From Neorhizobium populisoli (lineage in GTDB: Bacteria > Pseudomonadota > Alphaproteobacteria > Rhizobiales > Rhizobiaceae): a stretch of 64,000 bases of DNA. The notes under the pieces are model-generated. The model had not been told where the DNA came from, made no database searches, and worked only from the letters and a program-made list of their open reading frames with translations. Of this stretch, positions 40,011 to 48,248 are shown piece by piece. Every line of letters begins with the position of its first letter. Position 1 is the stretch's first letter. The position numbers and the translations under genes are program-made. The stretch is taken from assembly GCF_019430945.1 (NCBI RefSeq), contig NZ_JAHYCB010000002.1:434001-498000 (forward strand). The letters run 5' to 3'.

Positions 40011-40319
40011 ATGTTGACGACCAAACGCAAGCCGGCTTCCATTGGCGAAATCCTCATCGAAGAGTTCATGGAACCGATGAGTTTGACGCAGGCCGCGTTG
40101 GCGGAGGCGATGGGCGTGCCGCGCAAACATGTCAACGAACTCTGCAAGGACCGGCGCAGCGTGACGGCTGCCACGGCTCTCATATTGTCCCGTGTCTTCG
40201 GCAATAGCCCGGATTTCTGGCTGAACATCCAGCGCCGCAATGACTTGTGGAACACGATGCACGATCCCAAGGAGGTCGAACGGATCGAACGGGCACGGCC
40301 GCTTCATGACGCTGCTTAG
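40011..40319 (+). CDS. higA: HigA-type antitoxin (XRE family)
   Basis: A 102-residue HigA protein. The helix-turn-helix is SLTQAALAEAMGVPRKHVNELCKDRRSVT (residues about 24-52), followed by the family segment SPDFWLNIQRRNDLW. It lies 53 bases after higB. It binds the toxin and should repress the operon through the upstream palindrome. Confidence 0.93.
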   Translation: MLTTKRKPASIGEILIEEFMEPMSLTQAALAEAMGVPRKHVNELCKDRRSVTAATALILSRVFGNSPDFWLNIQRRNDLWNTMHDPKEVERIERARPLHDAA

Positions 40320-40580
40320 GCATCCCCGACCTCGATATTTTGTGATTTTCTTCGCGGATCGCCGCAATGCGCAAGCCTGAATACATGTCGCCGAAACGCT
40401 TGCAGCAAGAGCCTTGCTAAGCCTCTGGTTGTTCTTTCTAAGCTATTATAAACTATATAAAATTGCCGCTTTGTGTCATCTAAATTTCATCTAACCGTCA
40501 TGTTGGGGAAAGAGATTTTTGACCAATTGATGGGACCTTGCGACCAAAATTATTAGACCATTGCGCATGGAGTATCGAGT

Positions 40581-42383
40581 ATGTCGTCTGCGGCCATTCT
40601 GGAACCGGGTGTTTTCCGGCGGTACGCGAGCGACCAGCTGGTGACGCTTGCGAAACTGGTGCTCGAAAACGCGTTCCAGCCGATCGTCGAAGTCGGCACC
40701 GGCTCCGTCTTCGGTTATGAATCGCTGCTGCGCGGGCAGGAACGTATCGGCTTTTCCTCGCCGCTCGAGCTTCTCGACGAGGCGCAGGAAACCGGCCAGC
40801 TTTTAGCCCTCGAACAGATGATGTCGAACCGGGCGCTTGCAAAATTCGCCAGCCTTCCGGAATTCCATTCGCAGACGCTGTTCCTCAATCTCGATGTCCG
40901 GCTGATCCGCAACGGCCAGTATTTCCTGGAAAAGGTGGTGCAGCACCTGCGCACCGCCGGCATCGCGCCGTCTTCCGTCTGCTTCGAGTTTTCCGAGCGT
41001 TTCGACAATACGAGCGTGCCGGAATTCGGCGATCTGGTCACCCGGATGCGCAAGGAAGGTTTCAAGCTGGCGATCGACGATTTCGGCGTCGGTCATGGCG
41101 AAATGAAGCTGCTCTGCGATTATCCCGTCGATTACCTGAAGATCGACCGCCACTTCATTGCCGGCGTCGACAAGAGCCCGCGCAAGCGTCACCTCGTCAA
41201 GAACATCGTCAATATCGCCCATGTCCTTGGCATTCGCGTCATCGCCGAAGGCATCGAGACCGAGGCGGAGTTCATCGCTTGCCGGGATTATGGCGTCGAT
41301 CTCGTGCAGGGCTGGTTCATTGCCCGCCCGACCACGTTCGTCTCCGAACTGCAGCCGTCCTTCCCGCATCTGGCCGATATCGGCCGCCGCCGCTCCAGCC
41401 AGTCGCTCGACGAAATCCTCATCCGCAAGCAGATCGAGCATCTGCCGACCGTCTATGAGAACCAGAGTATCGACTCGGTCTTCGAACTCTTCCGCCGCAA
41501 TCCGCGCCAGGCGTTTTTCCCGGTGCTGAATGCCAATGGCGAGCCGCGCGGCGTCATCAACGAATATCACCTGAAGGAATATATCTATCAGCCCTTCGGC
41601 CGCGATCTCCTGAAGAACAAGATGTACGAGCGCTCGATCTCGCATTTCGTCGACCGTGCGCCGATCATCGGGCTCGATGCGGAAGCCGAAGAGCTGATGA
41701 GCCTGTTCGCCAACATGGAAAACAGCGCCTGCGTCATCCTGACGGAAAACATGCGGTATGCCGGTGTCGTCTCTGCCGCCTCGCTCATCAAGGTCATCAA
41801 CGAAAAGCAGTTGAAGGTCGCGCAAGACCAGAACCCGCTGACCGGCCTGCCGGGCAACCGCGCCATACGCGACTTCATGAAGGATACCGGCCGCGACGAC
41901 GACGAGGCGCGTTTCTACTGCTACTGTGACTTCGACAATTTCAAGCCGTTCAATGACCATTACGGCTTCCAGATGGGCGACCACGCCATCTCGCTGTTTG
42001 CCGCATTGATGAAACGCTATTTCTTCTCGGACGGTGATTTCCTCGGCCATGTCGGCGGCGACGATTTCTTCATCGGCGTGCGCGGCTGGACCCATGACGA
42101 CCTGAACGAAATCCTCGAACGCCTGCTCTCCGACTTCCACGACGACGTGACCGAGCTTTATTCGCCGGAAGAACGCGCCGCCGGCAAGATCCGCGGCCAT
42201 GATCGCTCCGGCGCCGAACGCGATTTCCCGCTGCTGCGCTGCTCGATCGGCGTGCTGGAACTGCCGCAGGGCCTGCTGCTCGACGATGTCGGCCGCATCG
42301 GCTCCGAGATCGCGTCCGTCAAGGCCAGCGCCAAGGACAGCGAAGGCGGCCTGGTGTTCGCGACATTCGGCGAGACAAAATGA
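40581..42383 (+). CDS. EAL-CBS-GGDEF protein (cyclic-di-GMP turnover)
   Basis: A 600-residue cytoplasmic protein. An EAL phosphodiesterase domain covers residues about 20-265: E47 in YESLLRG, FLNLDVRL, FEFSERF, DDFGVGHGE, LKIDRHF and AEGIETEAE retain the catalytic residues. A CBS pair follows (about 280-405), then a GGDEF domain (about 410-590) whose active site reads GGDDF near 491-495 instead of GGDEF/GGEEF, so cyclase activity may be weak. It is read from an AT-rich promoter region (40440-40500). CBS domains often sense adenine nucleotides. No transmembrane segment. Confidence 0.9.
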   Translation: MSSAAILEPGVFRRYASDQLVTLAKLVLENAFQPIVEVGTGSVFGYESLLRGQERIGFSSPLELLDEAQETGQLLALEQMMSNRALAKFASLPEFHSQTLFLNLDVRLIRNGQYFLEKVVQHLRTAGIAPSSVCFEFSERFDNTSVPEFGDLVTRMRKEGFKLAIDDFGVGHGEMKLLCDYPVDYLKIDRHFIAGVDKSPRKRHLVKNIVNIAHVLGIRVIAEGIETEAEFIACRDYGVDLVQGWFIARPTTFVSELQPSFPHLADIGRRRSSQSLDEILIRKQIEHLPTVYENQSIDSVFELFRRNPRQAFFPVLNANGEPRGVINEYHLKEYIYQPFGRDLLKNKMYERSISHFVDRAPIIGLDAEAEELMSLFANMENSACVILTENMRYAGVVSAASLIKVINEKQLKVAQDQNPLTGLPGNRAIRDFMKDTGRDDDEARFYCYCDFDNFKPFNDHYGFQMGDHAISLFAALMKRYFFSDGDFLGHVGGDDFFIGVRGWTHDDLNEILERLLSDFHDDVTELYSPEERAAGKIRGHDRSGAERDFPLLRCSIGVLELPQGLLLDDVGRIGSEIASVKASAKDSEGGLVFATFGETK

Positions 42384-42488
42384 CCGCGTGACCCGGTGTC
42401 ACCTTCCTAATCCGTCGGGACTGTCCTAAGTCAGTGGCCACTTGAGCACGCAAGTTGTTCTTATGGCCGCTATTGAGGAGAGTCCGCC

Positions 42489-43490
42489 ATGTCGCTTCCC
42501 GTCGAAATGCGTTTCATCGACCTGCCATCCTTCGGCGCGCCGGACGTCATGGTGGTCGCCAAAGGCCCGTTGCCGGCGGTGCGCCCCGGCGAAATCCTGG
42601 TGAAGGTCGAGGCGGCGGGTGTCAATCGCCCGGACGTGCAGCAGCGCAAGGGCAATTACCCGGCCCCCAAGGACGCAAGCCCGATCCTCGGCCTGGAAAT
42701 CGCCGGCGAAGTGGTGGCACTGGGCGAGGGCGTTTCGGAGTTCAAGCCGGGCGACAAGGTCTGTGCGCTGGCGAACGGCGGCGGTTACGCGGAATATTGC
42801 GCCGTGCCCGCCGGTCAGGCGTTGTTCTGGCCGAAGGGCTATGATGCGGTCAAGGCCGCAGCGCTACCGGAAACCTTCTTCACCGTCTGGGCCAACCTCT
42901 TCCAGATGGCCGGCCTGACAGAAGGCGAAAGCGTGCTGATCCATGGCGGATCGAGCGGCATCGGCACGACGGCGATCCAGCTCGCCAAGGCGTTCGGCGC
43001 GACGATCTACGCCACCGCCGGCTCGGAGGAAAAATGCAAGGCCTGCGAAAAGCTCGGCGCGAAACGCGGCATCGACTACAAGACGGAAGATTTCGCCGAA
43101 GTCATCAAGGCGGAGACCGGCGGCAAGGGCGTCGATGTCGTGCTGGACATGATCGGCGCCGCCTATCTGGAAAAGAACCTCTCGGTGCTGGCCAAGGACG
43201 GCTGCCTCTCCATCATCGCCTTCCTCGGCGGCAATACGGCCGAAAAGGTCAACCTGTCGCCGATCATGGTGAAGCGCCTGACAGTCACCGGCTCCACCAT
43301 GCGCCCGCGCACCGCAGATGAAAAACGCGCCATCCGCGATGATCTGCTCGCCGAGGTCTGGCCGCTGCTGGAAAACGGCGAGGTCGCCCCGGTCATCCAC
43401 TCCGTCCTGCCGTTCGACAAGGTGGTCGAAGCGCACGAGCTGATGGAAACGAGCAGCCATATCGGCAAGATCGTACTGACGCTGGGATGA
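42489..43490 (+). CDS. NAD(P)H quinone oxidoreductase (medium-chain dehydrogenase, PIG3 type)
   Basis: A 333-residue zinc-independent medium-chain reductase. Seen are [22 protein letters not shown], the NADPH motif [16 protein letters not shown] near residues 150-165, and a C-terminal [10 protein letters not shown]. The ATG at 42489 has GGAGAG upstream. The last 32 bases including the stop recur at 44141-44172 after a toxin-antitoxin pair (see repeat), so this 3' end was duplicated. Confidence 0.92.
   Translation: MSLPVEMRFIDLPSFGAPDVMVVAKGPLPAVRPGEILVKVEAAGVNRPDVQQRKGNYPAPKDASPILGLEIAGEVVALGEGVSEFKPGDKVCALANGGGYAEYCAVPAGQALFWPKGYDAVKAAALPETFFTVWANLFQMAGLTEGESVLIHGGSSGIGTTAIQLAKAFGATIYATAGSEEKCKACEKLGAKRGIDYKTEDFAEVIKAETGGKGVDVVLDMIGAAYLEKNLSVLAKDGCLSIIAFLGGNTAEKVNLSPIMVKRLTVTGSTMRPRTADEKRAIRDDLLAEVWPLLENGEVAPVIHSVLPFDKVVEAHELMETSSHIGKIVLTLG
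43459..43490 (+). repeat. 32-bp direct repeat, left copy (3' end of quinone oxidoreductase gene)
   Basis: This copy encodes the last residues IGKIVLTLG and stop. It matches 44141-44172 at 31 of 32 positions; the only difference is A at 43475 against C at 44157. The 650 bases between hold a complete toxin-antitoxin pair. Confidence 0.95.
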
Positions 43491-43501
43491 TATTGCTGTT
43501 T

Positions 43502-43519
43502 TATATCGGTTTTGATATA
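43502..43519 (+). promoter_or_regulatory. Candidate toxin-antitoxin operator
   Basis: TATATC (43502-43507) and GATATA (43514-43519) are inverted copies with a six-base spacer, ending 13 bases before the toxin start and immediately inside the left 32-bp repeat. Confidence 0.4.
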
Positions 43520-43532
43520 GAATGAGAAAGTG

Positions 43533-43844
43533 ATGAAGCCGCTGATCTTTCTTGGCGATGCCCTTGAGCAATTGCGGGACTTCCCGGAGATGGCCCGCAA
43601 GGAAGTGGGCGTTCAGTTGCACAAGGTTCAACTCTGGCTCGACCCGAGCGACTGGAAGCCGATGGCGACAATTGGTCCTGGCGTGCGGGAAATCCGCATC
43701 CGGGATGATGCCGGTGCCTTCAGGGTCATTTATGTCGCAAAGATCGAGGACGCGATCTACGTTCTTCATGCGTTTCAAAAGAAAACGCAACAGACGGCGA
43801 AACGGGACCTGGATATGGCTGCGTCAAGATTGCGGCAGATATGA
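43533..43844 (+). CDS. RelE/ParE-superfamily toxin (phage gp49-like)
   Basis: A 103-residue toxin of the phage-derived Gp49/HigB-like group: FLGDALEQLRDFP near the start, DWKPMATIGPGVREIRI, RVIYVAKIEDAIYVLHAFQKKTQQT and a final Arg/Lys helix. The start is the ATG at 43533, three bases after an in-frame GTG. It precedes an XRE antitoxin, the reverse of most TA pairs but usual in this group. Flanked by the 32-bp repeat. Confidence 0.88.
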   Translation: MKPLIFLGDALEQLRDFPEMARKEVGVQLHKVQLWLDPSDWKPMATIGPGVREIRIRDDAGAFRVIYVAKIEDAIYVLHAFQKKTQQTAKRDLDMAASRLRQI

Positions 43845-43855
43845 AGGAGCAAGAC

Positions 43856-44137
43856 ATGGAACGACAGTCCTTCGACAACGTCTGGGATGCGTTGGAAGAC
43901 ACTCCGGGCGAAGCTGCCAACATGTCGATGCGTTCGGCGCTGCTGATTGCGATCGAGCAGAAAGTCAGGGGCTGGCAAGTAACCCAGTCGGAAGCAGCTC
44001 GCCGGCTGGGCATAACCCAGCCGCGACTGAATGATCTTTTGCGTGGCCGGATTGCGAACTTCAGCCTGGACGCCCTTGTCGGCCTCGCAGCGCAGGCCGG
44101 CCTTTCCGTGCGGCTGGATATCGCCGACGCTGCCTGA
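43856..44137 (+). CDS. XRE-family antitoxin
   Basis: A 93-residue partner of the Gp49-like toxin. The helix-turn-helix is VTQSEAARRLGITQPRLNDLLRGRI (residues about 46-70). The ATG at 43856 has AAGGAG six bases upstream; an ATG at 43841 that overlaps the toxin stop would add five residues. It ends three bases before the right 32-bp repeat. Confidence 0.88.
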   Translation: MERQSFDNVWDALEDTPGEAANMSMRSALLIAIEQKVRGWQVTQSEAARRLGITQPRLNDLLRGRIANFSLDALVGLAAQAGLSVRLDIADAA

Positions 44138-44140
44138 AAA

Positions 44141-44172
44141 ATATCGGCAAGATCGTCCTGACGCTGGGATGA
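44141..44172 (+). repeat. 32-bp direct repeat, right copy
   Basis: Matches the last 32 bases of the quinone oxidoreductase gene including its TGA; here it is not part of a reading frame. It ends the toxin-antitoxin segment. Confidence 0.95.
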
Positions 44173-44277
44173 GAGGGGGCGCCTGATCTCAGGCTCGCGA
44201 ATGCTAGGGACCACTGGGTGATTTGGCAACTCAATTATCGAAGCGGGTTTTTACATAACGTTTCTTGCGGAATCGCC

Positions 44278-44329
44278 GGATCACACCTACCTTTTAGTCA
44301 TTATCAACGTAGTGAAAGGAAGGTGATCC
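44278..44329 (+). promoter_or_regulatory. Leader hairpin that would hide the ribosome site of a tiny ORF
   Basis: GGATCAC (44278-44284) pairs with GTGATCC (44323-44329). After a two-base bulge, CT pairs with AG, and after an A-A mismatch CCTTTT (44290-44295) pairs with GAAAGG. The downstream strand is the ribosome-binding site AGGTGATCC, which matches the 3' end of 16S rRNA over nine bases. The upstream strand imitates anti-Shine-Dalgarno sequence. A stem with bulges covering the ribosome site is the design of RNA thermometers or translational switches. Confidence 0.5.
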
Positions 44330-44330
44330 A

Positions 44331-44405
44331 ATGTCTAATGAGATTTCGGTCTGCGTAACGGACAATGGAAAGGTGGCGGTTTTGACGGGGCAACCCTCGG
44401 CCTGA
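44331..44405 (+). CDS. Tiny ORF (24 codons) with extended ribosome-binding site
   Basis: ATG at 44331 directly follows the ribosome site AGGTGATCC. The peptide reads MSNEISVCVTDNGKVAVLTG and ends in QPSA. It has no recognised family. The strong and apparently hidden ribosome site, and a downstream terminator, argue for a real short transcript, either coding a small protein or acting as an RNA. It may be specific to this lineage. Confidence 0.5.
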   Translation: MSNEISVCVTDNGKVAVLTGQPSA

Positions 44406-44470
44406 ACCACATCTTCCTTCGGGCCGTCGTGATGACGCCCCGGGTTCGTTCAACCGGACCAAACTCATGG

Positions 44471-44495
44471 AAGGGTCGCTTCAAGCGGCCCTTTT
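44471..44495 (+). terminator. Rho-independent terminator after the tiny ORF
   Basis: Stem AAGGGTCGC (44471-44479) with GCGGCCCTT (44485-44493), one G-T pair, five-base loop TTCAA, followed by T residues. A smaller hairpin built on CGTC and GACG precedes it around 44430. Together they bound a transcript of about 200 bases. Confidence 0.8.
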
Positions 44496-44733
44496 CCTTT
44501 TCTGGGCTTCGCTTTTTCCCCTGGGCATGCCGCAGGCCTTAACGCCCTTTTCCCGCCATTTGCTCTCCCTTAACGCTGCTTGCAGAAATACCTATGCGCC
44601 AATTGCATGGGTGGCCTGTCTGTTGAGCGCTTTTCGTGCACATTTGGCGGGCGTATATAAGCGTCATCGAAGCAAACGGAAGCGCCAAGGACTGGCAGCT
44701 GGCTTCGAGAAATCCCAGGAAAGGGGAACCATC

Positions 44734-44880
44734 ATGAACGTAGCACGCACTCTGAACAACTGGCGCAAGTATCGTCAGACGGTTGCCGAACTGGGCCGTA
44801 TGACCCCGCGCGAACTGGATGACCTCGGTATCGACCGTGGCGACATCCGCAACTTCGCACGCAAAGCCGTCGGCTTCTGA
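44734..44880 (+). CDS. DUF1127 small protein
   Basis: A 48-residue protein, MNVARTLNNWRKYRQTVAEL followed by the DUF1127 core RMTPRELDDLGIDRGDI. AGGAAAGGGGAACC lies upstream of the ATG at 44734. These small Arg-rich proteins are numerous in Rhizobiaceae; some bind RNA or influence phosphate and carbon metabolism. It has its own terminator just after the stop. Confidence 0.92.
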   Translation: MNVARTLNNWRKYRQTVAELGRMTPRELDDLGIDRGDIRNFARKAVGF

Positions 44881-44912
44881 TCGACAATCAACTGCTCACG
44901 CAGTCTCCATGT

Positions 44913-44939
44913 AAACGCCCGCTTGTCCGCGGGCGTTTT
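44913..44939 (+). terminator. Rho-independent terminator of the DUF1127 gene
   Basis: Stem AAACGCCCGC (44913-44922) with GCGGGCGTTT (44929-44938), six-base loop, followed by T. Convergent DUF3750 gene ends 23 bases downstream, so it may serve both. Confidence 0.93.
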
Positions 44940-44961
44940 GCATTTTTGCATAGCTCCCATG

Positions 44962-45699
44962 CTAAATCCCGATGCGCTCGACTGCCGGCACCTTGATGCC
45001 GGGATTGGCGATATCGATGCCGGCGACGAGGCCGAGGAAATGCACCTCGAAGCCGCTACGCATGCCGGCGGAGAAGCCGATCAGCCCGCGCAGCGTCACA
45101 TGCAGGTCGCGGCTGTCTTCATCCAGATGCCAGAATTCGCCGTTCGGCAGATAATCGCGGCCGACCGCATGTGGCGGCAGCACGGCGCCGAGCTCCGGCA
45201 CGGTGCGCAGCACATAGGCGACGAACGTATTGGAATTCGGCCCCGGCCAGATCGTATAGCCGCCCGGCTCCGCATAAGGATAGGCGGCGATCGCGCCGTC
45301 GATCTTCGGGATCAGCAGTTCTGCCCTCGAACCGGTGACCGAGGTCACCAGTTGCGGCGGTTTGGAATACCAGAAGGCGTCCGGATCGCGATGGTTCTTG
45401 CGGATGGGTGAACCCCAGCCCACCTTGTCGTATCGCGTGTAGGTTTTGGCGCCCTTTTGCTTGAACACGATCCAGGCATGGCTGGCCACTGAGCCTTTCA
45501 ATCCCCCGGTCATGGCGGAAAAGATGTAGATTGCCGCATCCGGGCTCTCCTCCGGCTTCGGCAATATGCCGGCGGAAGACCAGCGCGCCTGGCTCCAGCC
45601 GGAAGGCCTGTCCTTCACCATCCAGAGCCCGGCCGATGCAAAAGTCGGCACGAGGTAGACGATGAAGATGATCAGAAGCAACCGCTTAACTGATTTCAT
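44962..45699 (-). CDS. DUF3750 family membrane-anchored protein
   Basis: A 245-residue protein with an N-terminal membrane anchor or signal (RLLLIIFIVYLVPTFASAG) and a domain matching DUF3750: SHAWIVFKQKGAKTYTRYDKVGWG, YTIWPGPNSNTFVAYVLR, with conserved His/Asn/Cys-peptidase-like placements seen in the NlpC/P60-like fold. Function unknown. The ATG at 45699 (GGGGA upstream) is preferred over upstream in-frame codons reaching 45831. Divergent from the asparaginase gene. Confidence 0.82.
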   Translation of the reverse strand: MKSVKRLLLIIFIVYLVPTFASAGLWMVKDRPSGWSQARWSSAGILPKPEESPDAAIYIFSAMTGGLKGSVASHAWIVFKQKGAKTYTRYDKVGWGSPIRKNHRDPDAFWYSKPPQLVTSVTGSRAELLIPKIDGAIAAYPYAEPGGYTIWPGPNSNTFVAYVLRTVPELGAVLPPHAVGRDYLPNGEFWHLDEDSRDLHVTLRGLIGFSAGMRSGFEVHFLGLVAGIDIANPGIKVPAVERIGI

Positions 45700-45845
45700 G
45701 CAATGTCCCCGTAAAAGTTGCGCCGGACGTTGTTTTTGGCACATCGTGCTTTCCGAAAATCGATTCCGATTTTCGGGTCGATGCGGTAAGCCTTCGCCGG
45801 CAACACTCGTAGACATCATCAAAAACAGCAATTTCAGGACAGGCC

Positions 45846-46853
45846 ATGCAAAACCCCGTTACTGTTGAAGTCACAAGAGGCAAATTGGTCGAAAGCCGCC
45901 ATCGCGGCCTGGGCGTGGTGGTGGATGGTGACGGCAAGACCGTCTTCTCCTTCGGCGAGGCGGATGCCCGTGTTTTCCCGCGTTCCGCCTGCAAGGCGAT
46001 GCAGGCCCTGCCGCTGATCGAAAGTGGCGCTGCCGATGCGTTTGGCCTGAGCACATCCGAACTGGCGCTGTCCTGCTCCTCGCATTCCGGTGAGGATGCG
46101 CATGTCGCGACCGCCGCAAGCATTCTCTCCAAGGCTGGCCGTGATCTGAGCGCGCTGGAATGCGGCGCCCACTGGGCCTCCGATCCGACGGTGCTGATTC
46201 ATCAGGCCCGCACGATCGAAAAGCCGACGGCGCTGCATAACAACTGCTCCGGCAAACATTCCGGCTTCGTCTGCGCCTGCGTGCAGGCCGGTTTCGAGGT
46301 GAAGGGTTATATCGATTACGACCACCCGCTGCAGCAGGAAATCCGCGGCACGATGGAAGTGCTGACCGGCTCCGTCATCGGCCAGGATGCCTGCGGCACC
46401 GACGGCTGCTCCATCCCCGCCTATGCCGTCCCGCTGAAGGGGCTGGCGCATGGTTTCGCCAAGATGCTGACCGGCAACACCCTGTCGGCTGAGCGCGCCA
46501 AGGCCTCGCGTCGGCTGATGGAAGCCTGCATGGCCGAACCCTTCTACGTTGCCGGCACCAACCGTGCCTGCACGAAACTGATGCAGATCGCCCCGGGCAA
46601 GATTTTTGCCAAGACCGGCGCCGAAGGCGTCTTCATCGCGGCACTGCCGGAGCAGGGGCTGGCCATGGCCGTGAAATGCGAAGACGGCACGACCCGCGCG
46701 GCCGAAGCGATGATCTTCGCGCTCCTCTCCCGCTATTTCGAAAAGGGCGGCGAAGTGCATGAAAAGCTGCTGTCGATGGCCAACAAATCGATGAGCAACT
46801 GGAACGGCATGCATGTGGGCGACGTGCGGGTGACGGACGCGATGTTCGCCTGA
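45846..46853 (+). CDS. L-asparaginase, class 3 (Rhizobium etli type)
   Basis: A 335-residue asparaginase of the Asparaginase_II family, which hydrolyses asparagine to aspartate and ammonia. It carries RSACKAMQ (S47, K50), CSSHSGEDAH (S79), HNNCSGKHSG (C134, K137) and DACGTDGCS (C188), matching the Ser-Lys pairs and the Cys-Lys-Cys zinc site described for R. etli ReAV within one residue. Its final segment VGDVRVTDAMFA recurs, altered, at 49980-50018. Divergent from the DUF3750 gene with 146 bases between. Confidence 0.93.
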   Translation: MQNPVTVEVTRGKLVESRHRGLGVVVDGDGKTVFSFGEADARVFPRSACKAMQALPLIESGAADAFGLSTSELALSCSSHSGEDAHVATAASILSKAGRDLSALECGAHWASDPTVLIHQARTIEKPTALHNNCSGKHSGFVCACVQAGFEVKGYIDYDHPLQQEIRGTMEVLTGSVIGQDACGTDGCSIPAYAVPLKGLAHGFAKMLTGNTLSAERAKASRRLMEACMAEPFYVAGTNRACTKLMQIAPGKIFAKTGAEGVFIAALPEQGLAMAVKCEDGTTRAAEAMIFALLSRYFEKGGEVHEKLLSMANKSMSNWNGMHVGDVRVTDAMFA

Positions 46854-46871
46854 ACCGAGTCTTGAATTTGT

Positions 46872-46912
46872 CCTCCCTCCGATTGCCCCTCGATTGCTTG
46901 GGGGGAGGGAGG
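46872..46912 (+). repeat. Inverted repeat after the asparaginase gene
   Basis: CCTCCCTCC (46872-46880) and GGAGGGAGG (46904-46912) are inverted copies 18 bases after the stop. No T-run follows on the plus strand, so it is at best a weak terminator. Confidence 0.4.
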
Positions 46913-47004
46913 CAAAAATCCGCGCCGGCGGGTGGATCTCCGGCGATTGATATTGTTAAAAGGCGTTTGCATGGATTGAATTTGGGAAGAGGATTTGAGC
47001 CGTC

Positions 47005-47985
47005 ATGAAATTTTGCCTTCATCTCAGCACCCGTATCGAAAAGAAGTACGAAAACAGGCTGCTCAAGTTCATGACCGAGCTGGCGATCGAGGCGGATGCC
47101 GGTGGTTTCAGCGCCATATCGCTGACGGAACATCATCTTCACGAGAACCAGGGCTATCAGAATTCGCTCCTGTTTGCCTGCGCGCTGGCGCCGCAGTTGA
47201 AGCGGACGACGCTTATCCTCGCCACGGTAAACCCTGCGCTGCATCACCCGCTGCGGCTCGTCGAATCCTGCAACCTGATCGACCAGCTGAATTCCGGAAG
47301 ACTGGTCGTCGTGTTCGGCTCGGGTTTCAAGGATACCGACCTGGTGGCCTTCGGGCGCGACCTTTCCGAGCGCCATACTCTGTTCGAAAAGGCTCTTTCG
47401 ACGGCTCTCGACGTCTGGGCCTATGACGGCACGGGCGGCCCGCTGGAATTTACGGTCGGCTCGGACCGGGGCAGGCTCGAAGCGCCGGTAAACCCGTCAT
47501 CCTTCCGCAACCCGCGCCCGATCCTGGCGCGCGGAACGTTGAACCGGGAAGCTGTCGAAGAGACCGCCCGTCGCGGCTGGCCGGTTTTCACGACAGGCAA
47601 GAATCCGGATGCCGCGCGCGAGCAGATGACTGCCTATCACGCCGCACTCGAAGCCGCCGGCCATGACGCCGAAACGGTGCAGATCGCCAGGGACTGGTCT
47701 TCGGTGGCAAAGGCGGTGCATGTCGCCGAAACCGACGATCAGGCCATCGCGGAAGCCACGGCCTTTTTCGCGAAAAACCCAAGCGGTGCCATCGCCCGCA
47801 ATCCCGAAGACATGATCTGCGGCAGCCCCGAAACGGTGATCCGCGCCATGCGCCCCTTCGCCGAAACCGGCATCGGCACAATGATCTGCGGCTGCCTCAT
47901 CGACGTGGAGAAGCCTGAGATGCTTCAGCGGAGCATCCGGTTGATGAAGGAAGAGGTTATTCCGAATGTGGGGGCGGCTGCCTGA
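47005..47985 (+). CDS. LLM-class flavin-dependent oxidoreductase (luciferase-like)
   Basis: A 326-residue bacterial-luciferase-like monooxygenase. Typical pieces are FSAISLTEHHLHENQGYQNS near residue 40, ATVNPALHHPLRLVESCNLIDQLNSGR near residue 75 and GSGFKDTDLVAFG. FMN with reduced nicotinamide from a separate reductase is expected. The substrate is unknown; such proteins oxidise sulfonates, alkanes or N-heterocycles. GAGG lies upstream of the ATG. A monocistronic unit as far as can be seen. Confidence 0.88.
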   Translation: MKFCLHLSTRIEKKYENRLLKFMTELAIEADAGGFSAISLTEHHLHENQGYQNSLLFACALAPQLKRTTLILATVNPALHHPLRLVESCNLIDQLNSGRLVVVFGSGFKDTDLVAFGRDLSERHTLFEKALSTALDVWAYDGTGGPLEFTVGSDRGRLEAPVNPSSFRNPRPILARGTLNREAVEETARRGWPVFTTGKNPDAAREQMTAYHAALEAAGHDAETVQIARDWSSVAKAVHVAETDDQAIAEATAFFAKNPSGAIARNPEDMICGSPETVIRAMRPFAETGIGTMICGCLIDVEKPEMLQRSIRLMKEEVIPNVGAAA

Positions 47986-48087
47986 GCTCCAGATGGGATC
48001 TATTGAGAGCGATCGATAGGTCGGCGAACGCTGGTGAGGCTGGCGTTACATTTCGCAAAATCCATGTTCGCAGGAACAAAAATAACC

Positions 48088-48107
48088 TTCGTTAAAATCT
48101 TAACGAA
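48088..48107 (+). promoter_or_regulatory. Perfect palindrome upstream of flagellin
   Basis: TTCGTTAA (48088-48095) and TTAACGAA (48100-48107) are exact inverted copies with a four-base spacer, 141 bases before the flagellin ATG. It is a good candidate operator in the 263-base flagellin upstream region. Confidence 0.5.
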
Positions 48108-48248
48108 CGCTGAAAACCCTTGGAAATTCTTCTCGTGCATTGCTCCAGCGGGTTGTGAATTCGCGTTCATGCAACGACGCAGCACAACGGCATGATGCCA
48201 CCTTCGCCGCCCGCGCATGTAAATGTGTCCTCGAAGCGCGAGAAGCTC

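Noticed and set aside
44467..44733. Longer start for the DUF1127 gene giving 137 residues
   Set aside because: The extension covers the terminator at 44471-44495 and leader; the 48-residue form has the ribosome site and family length.
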